Source: Ruegeria haliotis
Lineage (GTDB): Bacteria; Pseudomonadota; Alphaproteobacteria; Rhodobacterales; Rhodobacteraceae
DNA length: 64,000 nucleotides
Assembly (NCBI RefSeq): GCF_013377785.1
Contig: NZ_JABXWT010000015.1
Coordinates: 1 to 64,000 of the forward strand
Reading direction: 5' to 3'
The translations under genes and the position numbers were made by a program. Of this stretch, positions 1-9,005 are shown piece by piece; the stretch's first letter is position 1; the number at the start of each line of letters is the position of its first letter. Under the pieces are notes generated by a model. The model saw nothing but the letters and a program-made list of their open reading frames with translations, made no database searches and was not told the origin of the DNA.

Positions 1-595
1 ATCTGCGTTTCATGATCCATCCTTTTCTTGGACGGATTACTAACACCTCAAGGGCCTGATTTCAGGGGGCTGGGTCAGTTTTCATCTGGAGGTACGATTG
101 GACTGCTTCGATCTCTCTTGCCTAACATCATGTCCAAGCCCGAACTGGGTGGTATCAATCCGGTCTCAAACCTTCTATGCCTGCCTGAAACCAAAAGAGG
201 ACACTCAATGCCTAAATCCAAAAAGCCCAAGGCAAGGCGCCCGGGTGCAAACCCTGTCAAGAAGCCTGCTTGGCATCAAGCGCTCAACGGCACTGCCGGA
301 CAACATGGGGAGCGGCCAACTAAGACAGGCAAAAAGGCACAGAACAAATCGGCTTAGGCCGACTGCAAATTTGAAGTGACTTGGTGAGATAGCCGTATTG
401 GACATCTTGGCCGCCAAGTGCCCATTTGCGTGCGTTTCCGCCGGTGACGTTCAAAGGCGGCCCAGAGCCGACATCCATCTGCTAATCGTGATGCTGCGGT
501 CGCAGCCCGCTTTCCGGCATTCGACGCGAGCGCAAAATCTCGCGGTTTTCGAAATGACAGATCAGGACAAAAGCCGCCGTCGCCAAGAAAATCTC
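1..595. other. Gene-poor left flank
   Basis: I see no convincing gene here. Short open frames occur on both strands but lack a good ribosome binding site and codon bias. One frame ending at 357 encodes a Lys/Arg/Pro-rich tail that could be a small basic protein, but nothing supports it further. The segment abuts a transposase remnant, so it is probably decayed accessory DNA. Confidence 0.4.
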
Positions 596-670
596 AGATG
601 AGCCCATCAATATCTCAATCTGCCGCAACTTCGAGGCAGTCTCTTCCGGTTTTGGTCGCTTGTTTGCCAT
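596..670 (-). pseudogene. Remnant of an IS3-family transposase OrfA (N-terminus only)
   Basis: The minus-strand frame starting at 670 begins MANKRPKPEETASKLRQIEI, which closely matches the start of IS3-family OrfA proteins of the type KRHKPEEIVSKLRQVEVL recalled from many alphaproteobacteria. After about 25 residues the similarity ends. The helix-turn-helix remainder and OrfB are absent. The fragment is preceded by a plausible ribosome binding site (ggaggaaccac on the minus strand), so the original gene start seems preserved. Family assignment is from memory of the motif; the truncation is directly visible. Confidence 0.6.
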
Positions 671-1181
671 GTGGTTCCTCCGTTTCTTTAACTATACAGC
701 CGCAGTTTCATCAACGCCTGTGTATTCCGTAACCTTGGTGCCGGGTGGCACCACCAAAGCTTCGTGATCCGGTCCAAACCAGGGGCCAACAAGTCTACGG
801 CAAAATCTGCCCGAGCGGCTCGCAATTGCGTTTCTACGTATTTGATACCGAAAGCCTCCATGCACTCGCGAAAGTGCTGCTTCGCTCCTTCAAGCCCGCC
901 CGTTGCGAGGCCACAGCCCAAAAATTAGAACACACTTGCTGAGTAGTGAGGATTTGACATATTGGATACAATATCCCATATGCACAGCACAGAGGTCTTT
1001 GAAAGGGGAGACATGCTCAGAATACTCGCGACTCCAATCTTTATGTGTCGAGATATGATGCTGAGGGTCGAGTCGTTTTACTGAGATCTTAACAATGCTT
1101 TGTTCGCACGAACCCGCAAGTTCGGATTAACTTGAACCAAGCGTGGCCGCCCTCTGAAACAGTCATGAAAGTAGACCGAAA
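671..1181. other. Intergenic region upstream of the hydroxyproline operon
   Basis: A minus-strand frame of 77 codons (688-921) is open but has no recognisable domain, and I do not call it a gene. From about 930 the sequence becomes more AT-rich and holds a promoter-like segment with a palindrome (see the separate entry). The 200 bases between that palindrome and the first gene show nothing else I can name. Confidence 0.4.
954..982 (+). promoter_or_regulatory. Promoter-like segment with a palindromic operator
   Basis: A perfect -35 hexamer TTGACA (954-959) is followed 17 bases later by CATATG, a weak -10. Between them lies the inverted repeat GGATA-CAA-TATCC (964-976). An operator between -35 and -10 would suit a repressor. 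Its form (centre near ATACAAT) resembles sites of FadR-type GntR regulators, which control hydroxyproline genes in other proteobacteria. No such regulator gene is in the window, so the link is inference. Confidence 0.4.
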
Positions 1182-2141
1182 ATGCCCAAGACGATTTTCT
1201 CAGGAACCATGCCAGCCTTGATGACACCCTGCAAAGCTGACCGAACGCCGGATTACGGTGCCCTCGTGAAGAAGGGCGCTGAGATGATTCAGGCTGGCAT
1301 GTCCGCGGTGGTCTATTGCGGGTCGATGGGGGACTGGCCGCTTTTGACCGACGCTGAACGGATGGAGGGCGTCGAGCGTCTGATCGCAGCTGGCATTCCG
1401 GTCGTGGTTGGTACAGGCGCGATCAATTCGAAATCTGCTGTGGCGTTTGCTGCACACGCGCAAAAGGTGGGCGCGGTTGGTCTTATGGTGATACCCCGTG
1501 TTTTGTCACGCGGCTCGTCCCTGATTGCACAAAAGAACCACTTCAAAGCAATCCTGAACGCAGCCCCTGATGTTCCGGCGATCATCTACAATAGCCCGGT
1601 TTACGGCTTTGCCACCAAGGCCGATCTGTTCTTCGCCCTGCGGGCCGAGCATCCGAACCTTGTTGGGTTTAAAGAGTTTGGCGGCAAAGACGATTTGCGC
1701 TATGCGGCGGAACATATCACGTCACAAGACGATCAGGTAACGCTGATGGTGGGTGTCGATACCGAAGTTTACCATGGCTTCGTGAATTGCGGGGCGACCG
1801 GCGCGATCACCGGGATAGGAACGGCTCTGCCCAAGGAGGCGCTATTGCTGGTCGCCTTGGCGCAGAAAGCCGCTGCCGGACATCCCGAGGCCCGTATCCG
1901 AGCGCGTGAACTGGAAGAGGCATTCGGCGTACTGGCCAGTTTTGACGAGGGCACGGATCTTGTTCTTTACTACAAGCATCTGCTGGTGCTGAATGGCGAG
2001 GAAGAATACCGCCTGCATTTCAACGAAACTGACGAGCTGACGGATGCACAACGCAATTATTGCGAACAACAATACACTTTGTTCCGCAGCTGGTTTTCTG
2101 ACTGGTTCCGTCAGGGCGGTATCATCTCCGAATGCATGTAA
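1182..2141 (+). CDS. DapA-family lyase, probable 1-pyrroline-4-hydroxy-2-carboxylate deaminase
   Basis: A 319-residue class I aldolase-fold protein of the dihydrodipicolinate synthase family. The Schiff-base lysine is Lys164 (VGFKEFGG) and the family tyrosine is Tyr136 (IIYNSPVYG). In hydroxyproline degradation a DapA-family enzyme (LhpC/HypD) deaminates and dehydrates pyrroline-4-hydroxy-2-carboxylate to 2-oxoglutarate semialdehyde. The next two genes encode the expected epimerase and FAD oxidase, and the epimerase start overlaps this gene by ten bases, so this role fits better than lysine synthesis. Cytosolic. The family is certain; the substrate is inferred from neighbours. Confidence 0.82.
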   Translation: MPKTIFSGTMPALMTPCKADRTPDYGALVKKGAEMIQAGMSAVVYCGSMGDWPLLTDAERMEGVERLIAAGIPVVVGTGAINSKSAVAFAAHAQKVGAVGLMVIPRVLSRGSSLIAQKNHFKAILNAAPDVPAIIYNSPVYGFATKADLFFALRAEHPNLVGFKEFGGKDDLRYAAEHITSQDDQVTLMVGVDTEVYHGFVNCGATGAITGIGTALPKEALLLVALAQKAAAGHPEARIRARELEEAFGVLASFDEGTDLVLYYKHLLVLNGEEEYRLHFNETDELTDAQRNYCEQQYTLFRSWFSDWFRQGGIISECM

Positions 2142-3064
2142 TCGATAGCCATACTGGGGGGATGCCGACGCGGGTCATCCTTGACGGCGGTCCGGATCTT
2201 GGGACTGGCCCACTGGCAGAACGCGCCCGGCGACTGGCCACCGAGCACAAGGCTTTCTACAAGTCCGTCCTGTTGGAACCGCGCGGGCAGCCCGGCATGG
2301 TGGCCGCATTGTTGGTCAAGCCAGAGGATCCCACCTGCGAAACAGGTGTCATTTATTTTGACGCTGATGCGGTTTTGGGGATGTGCGGACACGGCACCAT
2401 AGGTCTGGGTGTGACTTTGACCCACCTGGGGCGGATCGGAACCGGCACCCACAAGATCGAAACTCCGGCAGGTGTGATTTCGATTGAGGTGCTGGACCAG
2501 AACACCGTACGCGTCACCAATGTCGAGAGTCGCCGTATTCATCATGCCGTTACCGTCGAAACCGAAGGTTTTGGCGTAGTCACAGGCGACGTGGCTTATG
2601 GCGGCAACTGGTTCTTCATTGTCGACCCGAGCCCGATCCCAGTAACACCCGACAATATCCGTCAATTGACGGATTTGGCGATCGCGATCCGCGAGGCATG
2701 TAATACACAAAGGATTGGCGGAGAAAATGGAGAGCCAGTCGATCACGTTATCTGTCAGGGGATCTCTCCCAATGTGGGCGTTAATAGCCGGAATTTTGTG
2801 CTGTGCCCGGATGATCAATATGACCGTTCACCCTGCGGAACCGGCAGTTCGGCCAGGCTGGCCTGCCTCGCCGCCGAGGGGCGCCTGGCGCCGGGTGAAG
2901 AGATCATACAGGAAAGTGTGATCGGCAGCCCCTATCGGTTGTCCTATCAGCCGGGATCTCTGGGCGGTGTCATCCCCTCGCTGACCGGGCAAGCTCATAT
3001 CATGGCCGAAAGTAAACTTATGTTTGCCGAGAATGATCCGTTTCGATTAGGAATCTTTGACTGA
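2132..3064 (+). CDS. 4-hydroxyproline 2-epimerase (proline racemase family)
   Basis: A 310-residue proline-racemase-family protein with both catalytic cysteines: Cys85 in MCGHGTIG and Cys235 in DRSPCGTGSS. The Cys/Cys pair is the signature of racemases and epimerases that invert C2 by a two-base mechanism. The gene lies between the deaminase and an FAD oxidase, which points to conversion of trans-4-hydroxy-L-proline to cis-4-hydroxy-D-proline, the first step of bacterial hydroxyproline use. It begins inside the end of the previous gene, so the two are co-transcribed. Proline racemase is the alternative but fits the context less well. Confidence 0.85.
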   Translation: MHVIDSHTGGMPTRVILDGGPDLGTGPLAERARRLATEHKAFYKSVLLEPRGQPGMVAALLVKPEDPTCETGVIYFDADAVLGMCGHGTIGLGVTLTHLGRIGTGTHKIETPAGVISIEVLDQNTVRVTNVESRRIHHAVTVETEGFGVVTGDVAYGGNWFFIVDPSPIPVTPDNIRQLTDLAIAIREACNTQRIGGENGEPVDHVICQGISPNVGVNSRNFVLCPDDQYDRSPCGTGSSARLACLAAEGRLAPGEEIIQESVIGSPYRLSYQPGSLGGVIPSLTGQAHIMAESKLMFAENDPFRLGIFD

Positions 3065-3127
3065 TACTAACGTGAGGCCGATCTGGTATCGGCCTCTGCG
3101 AGCTTCATTCTTGGGCGGATCATAAAT

Positions 3128-4378
3128 ATGCAGTCTGAATCAGAGAACGATGTCTTGGTGATCGGTGCTGGTATCATCGGCATCAGCACCGCGCTCGAGC
3201 TGCAAAGACGTGGCCGCAACGTCTGTGTTCTGGATCGTGAAGGAGTTGCTGCCGGCGCATCGCAAGGGAACGCCGGTGCTTTTGCATTTGCCGAAATCGA
3301 GCCATTGGCCGCACCGGGGATCCTGCGCAAGGCGCCAAAATGGTTGTTGGATCCTTTGGGACCTTTGTCGGTGCCCCCGTCATATGCGCTGAAGATCGCG
3401 CCATGGATGTTTAGGTTCTGGCGCGCAAGCTGGCGTGACCGTTACGCAGCTTCAATCAATGCTCAATCCATTCTCATGGATCACTGCCGCGCGGCTCTGG
3501 AACGGCAGGTCGCGAATGTGACGGGCGAGCCCATGATGCAACGTGATGGTCAGTTGCAACTTTATGAAAGCGAAGCAGAGTTCTGCGCCAGCCTCCCAAC
3601 TTGGGATATTCGCAAAGAGCTGGGTATTCCCTTTGAGTTGCTGCGCAGCCCGGATGCCATTACCGAGATTCAACCCGGATTGAATCCCCGCTTTACCCAC
3701 GCCGGGTTCACGCCCACATGGCTCAACACCGTCGATCCGAAAAAGTGGACGGATCATCTGGCGTCGCAATTCCTTGCCCGAGGCGGAGCAGTGAAAGTAG
3801 CGCAGGTCATGGCGCTGACCCCTACGGATGCAGGCGTGGTTGTCGATACGACAGCCGGTGAAATATCGGCCCGGCAGGTGGTTGTGGCCGCCGGGGCGTG
3901 GTCTCACCGATTGGCCGAACACCTTGGCGACCGTATCCCTCTGGAAACTGAGCGTGGCTATAACACGACGCTGCCTCCGAGTGCATTTGACCTGCGCACA
4001 CATTTGACTTTTGGTGGGCACGGCTTTGTTGTGTCGCGGATAAATGGCGGTGTCCGCGTCGGCGGCGCTGTCGAGCTAGGCGGGCTGGATCTGGCCCCGA
4101 ATTACAAACGTGCCGACGCGCTTTTGGCCAAGGCAGCTCGGTTCCTGCCTGACCTCGACACCAGCGGCGGCAAGCAATGGATGGGATTCCGGCCTTCCTT
4201 GCCTGACAGTCTGCCAGTCATTGATAGGTCAACCAAGGCGCCGCAGGTTCTTTATGCGTTTGGTCACGGCCATCTGGGCCTGACGCAATCGGCTGGAACC
4301 GCAGAACTGGTCGCGGATATTGCGATGGGTGCGCCACCGGTCATTGACATGTCACCCTTTGCCTCGTCACGGTTCTGA
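3128..4378 (+). CDS. FAD-dependent D-amino acid oxidase/dehydrogenase, probable D-hydroxyproline oxidase
   Basis: A 416-residue DadA/DAAO-family flavoprotein. The Rossmann FAD motif GAGIIG is at residues 13-18, followed by an acidic residue ending the second strand (VCVLDRE). The C-terminal GHGHLGLTQSAGTA segment is typical of the FAD-binding end of the family. In this operon the expected substrate is cis-4-hydroxy-D-proline, oxidised to the pyrroline that the DapA-family enzyme uses. Single-subunit enzymes of this type exist, and no small partner subunits of the multimeric LhpBEF kind are seen. The gene follows the epimerase by 63 bases and precedes a second racemase-family gene by 14. Confidence 0.8.
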   Translation: MQSESENDVLVIGAGIIGISTALELQRRGRNVCVLDREGVAAGASQGNAGAFAFAEIEPLAAPGILRKAPKWLLDPLGPLSVPPSYALKIAPWMFRFWRASWRDRYAASINAQSILMDHCRAALERQVANVTGEPMMQRDGQLQLYESEAEFCASLPTWDIRKELGIPFELLRSPDAITEIQPGLNPRFTHAGFTPTWLNTVDPKKWTDHLASQFLARGGAVKVAQVMALTPTDAGVVVDTTAGEISARQVVVAAGAWSHRLAEHLGDRIPLETERGYNTTLPPSAFDLRTHLTFGGHGFVVSRINGGVRVGGAVELGGLDLAPNYKRADALLAKAARFLPDLDTSGGKQWMGFRPSLPDSLPVIDRSTKAPQVLYAFGHGHLGLTQSAGTAELVADIAMGAPPVIDMSPFASSRF

Positions 4379-4392
4379 TCCGGAGAACGCCC

Positions 4393-5418
4393 ATGCGCAG
4401 CAGCAAGACCATTCACGTGATTTCAGCCCATGCCGAGGGTGAGGTCGGTGACGTCATAGTCGGCGGTGTCACCCCGCCGCCGGGTGACTCCCTGTGGGCG
4501 CAAAGAACTTTTATCGCCAAGGACGAAACACTCAGAAACTTCGTATTGAACGAGCCTCGCGGCGGCGTGTTCCGTCACGTGAACCTGTTGGTGCCTCCGA
4601 AACACCCCCAAGCGGATGCCGCCTGGATCATCATGGAGCCCGAGGACACGCCCCCCATGTCCGGATCAAACTCGATCTGTGTTTCTACTGTGTTACTGGA
4701 TGGTGGGATCATTCCGATGCAAGAGCCGGAAACACATATGGTGCTCGAGGCTCCGGGCGGGCTGGTTCGGGTGCGTGCGGAATGCAGGAATGGCAAAGCG
4801 GAACGCATATTCGTCCAAAACCTGCCCAGCTTCGTCGACAAATTGTCGGTGCCGCTGCAGGTTCCGGGGCTGGGATCAATCACCGTGGATACGGCTTATG
4901 GTGGGGACAGTTTCGTGGTGGTCGATGCGCAAGCCCTTGGATTTGACATCGCTGAACACGAAGCCCGAGATATTGCCCGACTGGGCGTGACAATCACCAA
5001 TGCGGCCAACGAACAGCTTGGGTTTACACATCCCGAAAATCCGGACTGGGATCACATCTCGTTCTGCGCGTTTTGTGGTCCGCTTGACGAAACTGAAACC
5101 GGTCTGACGGGCAAATCCGCTGTGGCTATACAGCCCGGCAAGGTCGATCGGTCACCAACAGGGACTGCTGTTTCAGCCCGGATGGCATTGATGAGCGCAA
5201 AGGGTCAAATGAAACCCGGACAGACTTTTGAGGCCGTATCGATTATCGGCTCACGCTTTACGGGTCGAATCCTCGACAGTGCGCGGGTGGGTGATCGCGC
5301 GGCCATCGTACCCGAGATAAGCGGTCGCGGTTGGATCACAGGCATTCATCAACATATGCTGGACCCTGACGACCCCTGGCCCAGCGGATACCGGTTGTCG
5401 GATACCTGGGGCGTGTGA
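4393..5418 (+). CDS. Proline racemase family protein with a Ser/Thr active-site pair
   Basis: A 341-residue protein clearly of the proline racemase family. It keeps FVLNEPRG near residue 50, VDTAYGGDSFVVVD near 165-178 and DRSPTGTAVSAR near 252-263. The first catalytic Cys is Ser90 (MSGSNSIC instead of MCGHGTIG) and the second is Thr256 (DRSPT instead of DRSPC). Known classes, as I recall, are Cys/Cys racemases, Ser/Cys epimerases and Cys/Thr trans-3-hydroxyproline dehydratases. Ser/Thr fits none of these well. It is the last gene of the hydroxyproline operon, so a proline-like substrate is likely, but the reaction is unknown. Confidence 0.75.
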   Translation: MRSSKTIHVISAHAEGEVGDVIVGGVTPPPGDSLWAQRTFIAKDETLRNFVLNEPRGGVFRHVNLLVPPKHPQADAAWIIMEPEDTPPMSGSNSICVSTVLLDGGIIPMQEPETHMVLEAPGGLVRVRAECRNGKAERIFVQNLPSFVDKLSVPLQVPGLGSITVDTAYGGDSFVVVDAQALGFDIAEHEARDIARLGVTITNAANEQLGFTHPENPDWDHISFCAFCGPLDETETGLTGKSAVAIQPGKVDRSPTGTAVSARMALMSAKGQMKPGQTFEAVSIIGSRFTGRILDSARVGDRAAIVPEISGRGWITGIHQHMLDPDDPWPSGYRLSDTWGV

Positions 5419-5779
5419 AGGTAACGGTGCAGGCTTGCGTCCGCAAAGGTTTTGGACGCCCTGGATCACGAGTTCCTGCTGCTTCCTGATTGCGGCCGTG
5501 TACGCTGTTGCCGGTCATATCAGTGTTTGGGCAACCGCTCTATTTCAAATAGCTCTGGGGTAACCATTCAGTTGTAAACGCCCCTCGGTAGCCAGTGCAT
5601 CTGCAATGGAAATGGTCGCCATCTCTTAAAGCCTTGGCGCGCCACTGGAGATCAAGTTAGGCGCTCAACAGGAGAAAACCCAGACAGCTCAATAAACAAC
5701 AAGACGTGGGAGAAAGTGTGAGAACACCATCCGCTTGATATTGAATTATACTTGTTGTCAGGCGCTTGCACAGGTTTGA
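5419..5779. other. Intergenic region between the hydroxyproline operon and tRNA-Ser
   Basis: About 360 bases with no supported gene. I see no strong terminator hairpin after the operon, and no repeat or mobile-element end next to the tRNA gene. The stretch becomes AT-richer near 5690-5760, downstream of the tRNA 3' end on the minus strand. Confidence 0.4.
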
Positions 5780-5869
5780 TGGCGGAGACGAAGGGATTCG
5801 AACCCTCGAGACCCTTCCGGGCCTACTCCCTTAGCAGGGGAGCGCCTTCGACCACTCGGCCACGTCTCC
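5780..5869 (-). tRNA. tRNA-Ser (anticodon GCU)
   Basis: Read on the minus strand, the 90-base sequence starts GGAGACG and ends CGTCTCC-G-CCA, a perfect seven-pair acceptor stem with encoded CCA. The anticodon stem-loop shows CCCCTGCTAAGGGG-like pairing with GCT in the anticodon position. A long variable arm (around GTAGGCCCGGAAGGGTCTCG) marks a class II tRNA. The T-loop GGTTCGAATCC is canonical. GCU with a long variable arm gives tRNA-Ser for AGC/AGU codons. Confidence 0.93.
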
Positions 5870-6132
5870 GCCGACGGGTATATCCGTGCATGTCACCGAG
5901 ATACAAGGTCGATTTTTCAAGCCTGCGCATTTTTCTGCATACGCGCGATTGGCAAAGACGGGCGGCAATTCCGATCAAGTAATCTTGCACGGCGTTTCGT
6001 TTTCTTCATGATAAGAACCAACGAAAGTGACGAAGCAGTCAGTGCGAACGCTCGAACACTTTTTGCAGTGTTGTGCGAATGGTGACTTCGATAGGTAATC
6101 GCTACTGGAAGTGAGTAAATGGGGCGGGTCTG

Positions 6133-7182
6133 ATGGCATTCAAGTTGGTTTCCTGCGATGGCGGCGGGATTAGAGGGTATTTGACATGTTTGATCCTGCA
6201 GAGCCTTCAAGATGAAACGCAGTTTCTGGACAAGGCCGATGGCTTCGCGGGCACGTCAACTGGCGGTCTGATCGCAGTCGCCCTGGCTGATGGTCGGTCG
6301 CAAGGCAAAGATTTGGGCGCGTTAATCCGGGATCTGACTGTGCTTTACCGCGATGATGCAGACAGGATTTTTCGGGAAAACGAACGCACATTTCTGGACA
6401 AGGCCGTCGATGAATTTCTGAGGAAACTCAAACTGGGCGGAGGGCCCGGCATTACCGCCGCCCAATATAACTCGTCCGGCCTTGCTGAAATCGGTCAAGC
6501 CCTCGTCGGGGACCGGACGCTGGATTCGCTGGATCCTGAACTTGTTCTGGCAGTCAACACTGTGTGCCTGCATCGAAGCGACAAAGTAGGCTGGTCGCCC
6601 TTTACTGTCACAAACCAGGATTTGGAACACGAGAACTGGTTGGATATGCGAGCGGTCAAACTGTTGGACGTTGCCATGGCAAGCTCGGCTGCGCCGACTT
6701 ACTTTCCACCGCACCTTATTACTGCGGGCGGCGTCGACTATGGCTATTTTGCTGATGGTGGAACGTTTGCCAATAATCCGGTGATGAACGGGATCAACGT
6801 TGCCATTGCTGCGGAACGGGCAGGTGGGCTGGACCAGATCGAGGCGCTGTCTATCGGTACGGGTCAGCAACCTACGGACATCTCGGAAGAGATGATCAAG
6901 AATCCGGATGACTGGGGGCTGCTCAAATGGTTCGGCATCACGTCAAACGCGACCAAGGGGGCGTTGATTGAGCTTTTGCTGACCACCTCGGCGGAAAACC
7001 AGTACTGGATGGCGCATCTGGTATTGAAGGACAGATTGGTTCGTTTGAATCCACCCCTGCCCAAGGTCGTGGGACTGGCTACGCACAAGCCCGAATCCTA
7101 CGATATGATGGATATGGCATTCCAAGCCAGCAAACAAACTGAACACTGGGAAAAGGCCGTCAATCTACTTCGTAAATGGTAG
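6133..7182 (+). CDS. Patatin-like phospholipase
   Basis: A 349-residue patatin-family protein with the oxyanion motif DGGGIRG at residues 9-15, the nucleophile elbow GTSTG with Ser42, and the dyad aspartate Asp208 in DGGTFANNP. These give a Ser-Asp acyl hydrolase acting on phospholipids or other acyl esters. No signal peptide or membrane segment is visible, so it is probably cytosolic. The following three same-strand genes encode haem-peroxidase-type proteins, which suggests that released or oxidised fatty acids are involved (inference). CapV phospholipases of CBASS defence are relatives, but no CD-NTase gene is nearby. Confidence 0.88.
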   Translation: MAFKLVSCDGGGIRGYLTCLILQSLQDETQFLDKADGFAGTSTGGLIAVALADGRSQGKDLGALIRDLTVLYRDDADRIFRENERTFLDKAVDEFLRKLKLGGGPGITAAQYNSSGLAEIGQALVGDRTLDSLDPELVLAVNTVCLHRSDKVGWSPFTVTNQDLEHENWLDMRAVKLLDVAMASSAAPTYFPPHLITAGGVDYGYFADGGTFANNPVMNGINVAIAAERAGGLDQIEALSIGTGQQPTDISEEMIKNPDDWGLLKWFGITSNATKGALIELLLTTSAENQYWMAHLVLKDRLVRLNPPLPKVVGLATHKPESYDMMDMAFQASKQTEHWEKAVNLLRKW

Positions 7183-7270
7183 GCAAGGACAAGGTTGCGC
7201 CTGTAGACATAGTGCTTAAGATTTAGTTAATAGATTAATAAAAGTTTAAACGTGCGCCAGGGGGGTGGAC

Positions 7271-8284
7271 ATGGGGGAATCCGGCATTGCCGAGAAACTG
7301 GTAGAGGTGTTGCATCGCCCCGATGGCGATCGCGCATTGCGGCCGGTTCATACGATTGGGATTGGCGCAACAGGGTATTTCAAGCCTTCGCCGATCGCCC
7401 GTAACTTCTGCATTGCCCAGCATTTCAGAGAAAAGCGAACAAACGTCTCCGTGCGTTTCTCGAACGGTTCGGGGGCGGCAACAGCGCATGACGGCTGGTC
7501 GGACGTGCGCGGTTTGGCAGTTCGGTTTCACCTGTCAGATGGAAGTGACACTGACCTGATCGCCATGACACTGCCCGAATTCTTTTCGCCCACGCCCGAG
7601 GATTTTCTGAACTTTGCCGAGGGAGCAAAGCCAAAGCCCTATAAGGGCGAAACGCCCTGGCAGAAAATCTTCAACCTGTTGCAAGTGATCTTGCCAAAAC
7701 GCGATCCCTATCCGGGGGAGACGATCAGTCCGGATGAAGGGGCCATCGAGTTTGCCGATCAGAATCCGCATGCGCAGTTGGCTGTTCTGGACGCTGCGGA
7801 AATTGGCGCTCCGGTTAGTTATGTGCGCGAATCTTATCATGCAGTTCACACATTCGTTGTTACCGGTGCGGACAAAACACGGCGCTGGGTTCGCTTTTCC
7901 TGGCAACCGATTGCCGGTGTCCTGAAAACCAATCCGAACCTGCCTCCGGTTGATGACTATCTTAGGCAAGAGCTGAAAGGCCGTCTGGCATCCGAACCTG
8001 CACGCTTTTCCCTGATGATGGCGGTTGGCGAGGTTGGCGACGATTTCAATAACTCATCACGCCCATGGCCGCCGCATCGCAAGCGGATCATGATGGGGAC
8101 CTTGACGGTGAATGCTGTACCGGAAGATCAAATTGAACACTCCGAAAAGCTCAGCTTTAATCCGGGTCTTTTGACTGAAGGTATCGAAACTTCGGAGGAT
8201 CCAGTGCTTAAAATCCGCATCGATTCGTACAAAATCTCAAGCGAACGGCGCAGCGCAACGCCCTGCCCATTCTCGCAGGGGTAA
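7271..8284 (+). CDS. Catalase-like haem protein (catalase-related peroxidase family)
   Basis: About 337 residues, much shorter than monofunctional catalases (about 480 or more) and close to catalase-related peroxidases. The N-terminal RPVHTIGIGATGYF segment corresponds to the distal-His region, followed by VRFSNGSG and RGLAVRF typical of the catalase core. Near the C-terminus, GIETSEDPVLKIRIDSY ... RR matches the segment that carries the proximal haem Tyr. Likely reactions are peroxide or fatty-acid hydroperoxide breakdown. I chose ATG 7271 because AGGGGGG sits just upstream; GTG at 7265 is possible. It lies 88 bases after the patatin gene and 4 bases before the next gene. Confidence 0.8.
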   Translation: MGESGIAEKLVEVLHRPDGDRALRPVHTIGIGATGYFKPSPIARNFCIAQHFREKRTNVSVRFSNGSGAATAHDGWSDVRGLAVRFHLSDGSDTDLIAMTLPEFFSPTPEDFLNFAEGAKPKPYKGETPWQKIFNLLQVILPKRDPYPGETISPDEGAIEFADQNPHAQLAVLDAAEIGAPVSYVRESYHAVHTFVVTGADKTRRWVRFSWQPIAGVLKTNPNLPPVDDYLRQELKGRLASEPARFSLMMAVGEVGDDFNNSSRPWPPHRKRIMMGTLTVNAVPEDQIEHSEKLSFNPGLLTEGIETSEDPVLKIRIDSYKISSERRSATPCPFSQG

Positions 8285-8288
8285 CAGC

Positions 8289-9005
8289 ATGACACGTCAG
8301 AACAGTTGGTTTAATCGCTACGTCAATAGCCTGCCCGAACGGGGGTGGTTCAAATTCCTTTCGCGCTATGTCGTGGTTCCCTATTGGATCTGGAAGGACC
8401 CAAAACCAAAGTTGCCGGGTGGCCCCAGACCGTCCCCGCAACCCAGCGAAAACGTTCAACGCATGATGAACCTGATCATGCCGCTCAAAGATCCATCGCC
8501 AGCTGGACGCGCGCGTGCGACATTGGCCGTCGCGCAAAACGTAGAAGAGGTTTTTGCCGGGCTCGACAATGTCGGTACAGTTCACTTTGCCCGGTTTCTG
8601 CTGATTGACGACAAAATTTGTATGATCTCTGTTTATGACGGGGATTTCAGCAACTACATCCGTGATTTTATCACCACAATCGGCAGTGTGTTCAATGACG
8701 TCATCTCTTTGGTGGAAGGAGCAGAGCATCTGATCCCAACCGAGCACAATGTCGAAGAGTTCATTGACTGGGTGCAGGAACATGATCTGTTCCAGGCGCC
8801 GGATTTCGCGACCGATTTGTTTGGTTTGCAGGATGCGGCCAAAGGACTGCCGCCGAACAAACCGCCACATAAGCTCGAGTCGTTGCCGCGCGAGTTCGTT
8901 CTGCAGCTGCACGCAAATCGCAACATTTCATTGGGGGGCGGTTATCGCGCCTATCCCGGGGTTTCGGCGGCGCAAGTGCGCCAGAAATTTGGACAGGGCT
9001 GGTGA
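8289..9005 (+). CDS. Conserved-looking protein of unknown function between catalase-like and DyP genes
   Basis: A 238-residue soluble protein that I do not recognise. The N-terminus is rich in aromatic residues (FKFLSRYVVVPYWIW). The middle section (VGTVHFARFLLI, then ICMISVYDGDF) has the alternating pattern of a ferredoxin-like alpha/beta fold, as in dimeric alpha-beta barrel proteins such as DyP and chlorite dismutase, but this is only a resemblance. Its stop overlaps the DyP start in a GTGA arrangement and its start is 4 bases after the catalase-like gene, so the three are translationally coupled and probably act together. Confidence 0.7.
   Translation: MTRQNSWFNRYVNSLPERGWFKFLSRYVVVPYWIWKDPKPKLPGGPRPSPQPSENVQRMMNLIMPLKDPSPAGRARATLAVAQNVEEVFAGLDNVGTVHFARFLLIDDKICMISVYDGDFSNYIRDFITTIGSVFNDVISLVEGAEHLIPTEHNVEEFIDWVQEHDLFQAPDFATDLFGLQDAAKGLPPNKPPHKLESLPREFVLQLHANRNISLGGGYRAYPGVSAAQVRQKFGQGW

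Noticed and set aside
5780..5869. tRNA-Ser as an integration site of a genomic island
   Set aside because: No integrase gene and no direct repeat of the tRNA 3' end were seen nearby.
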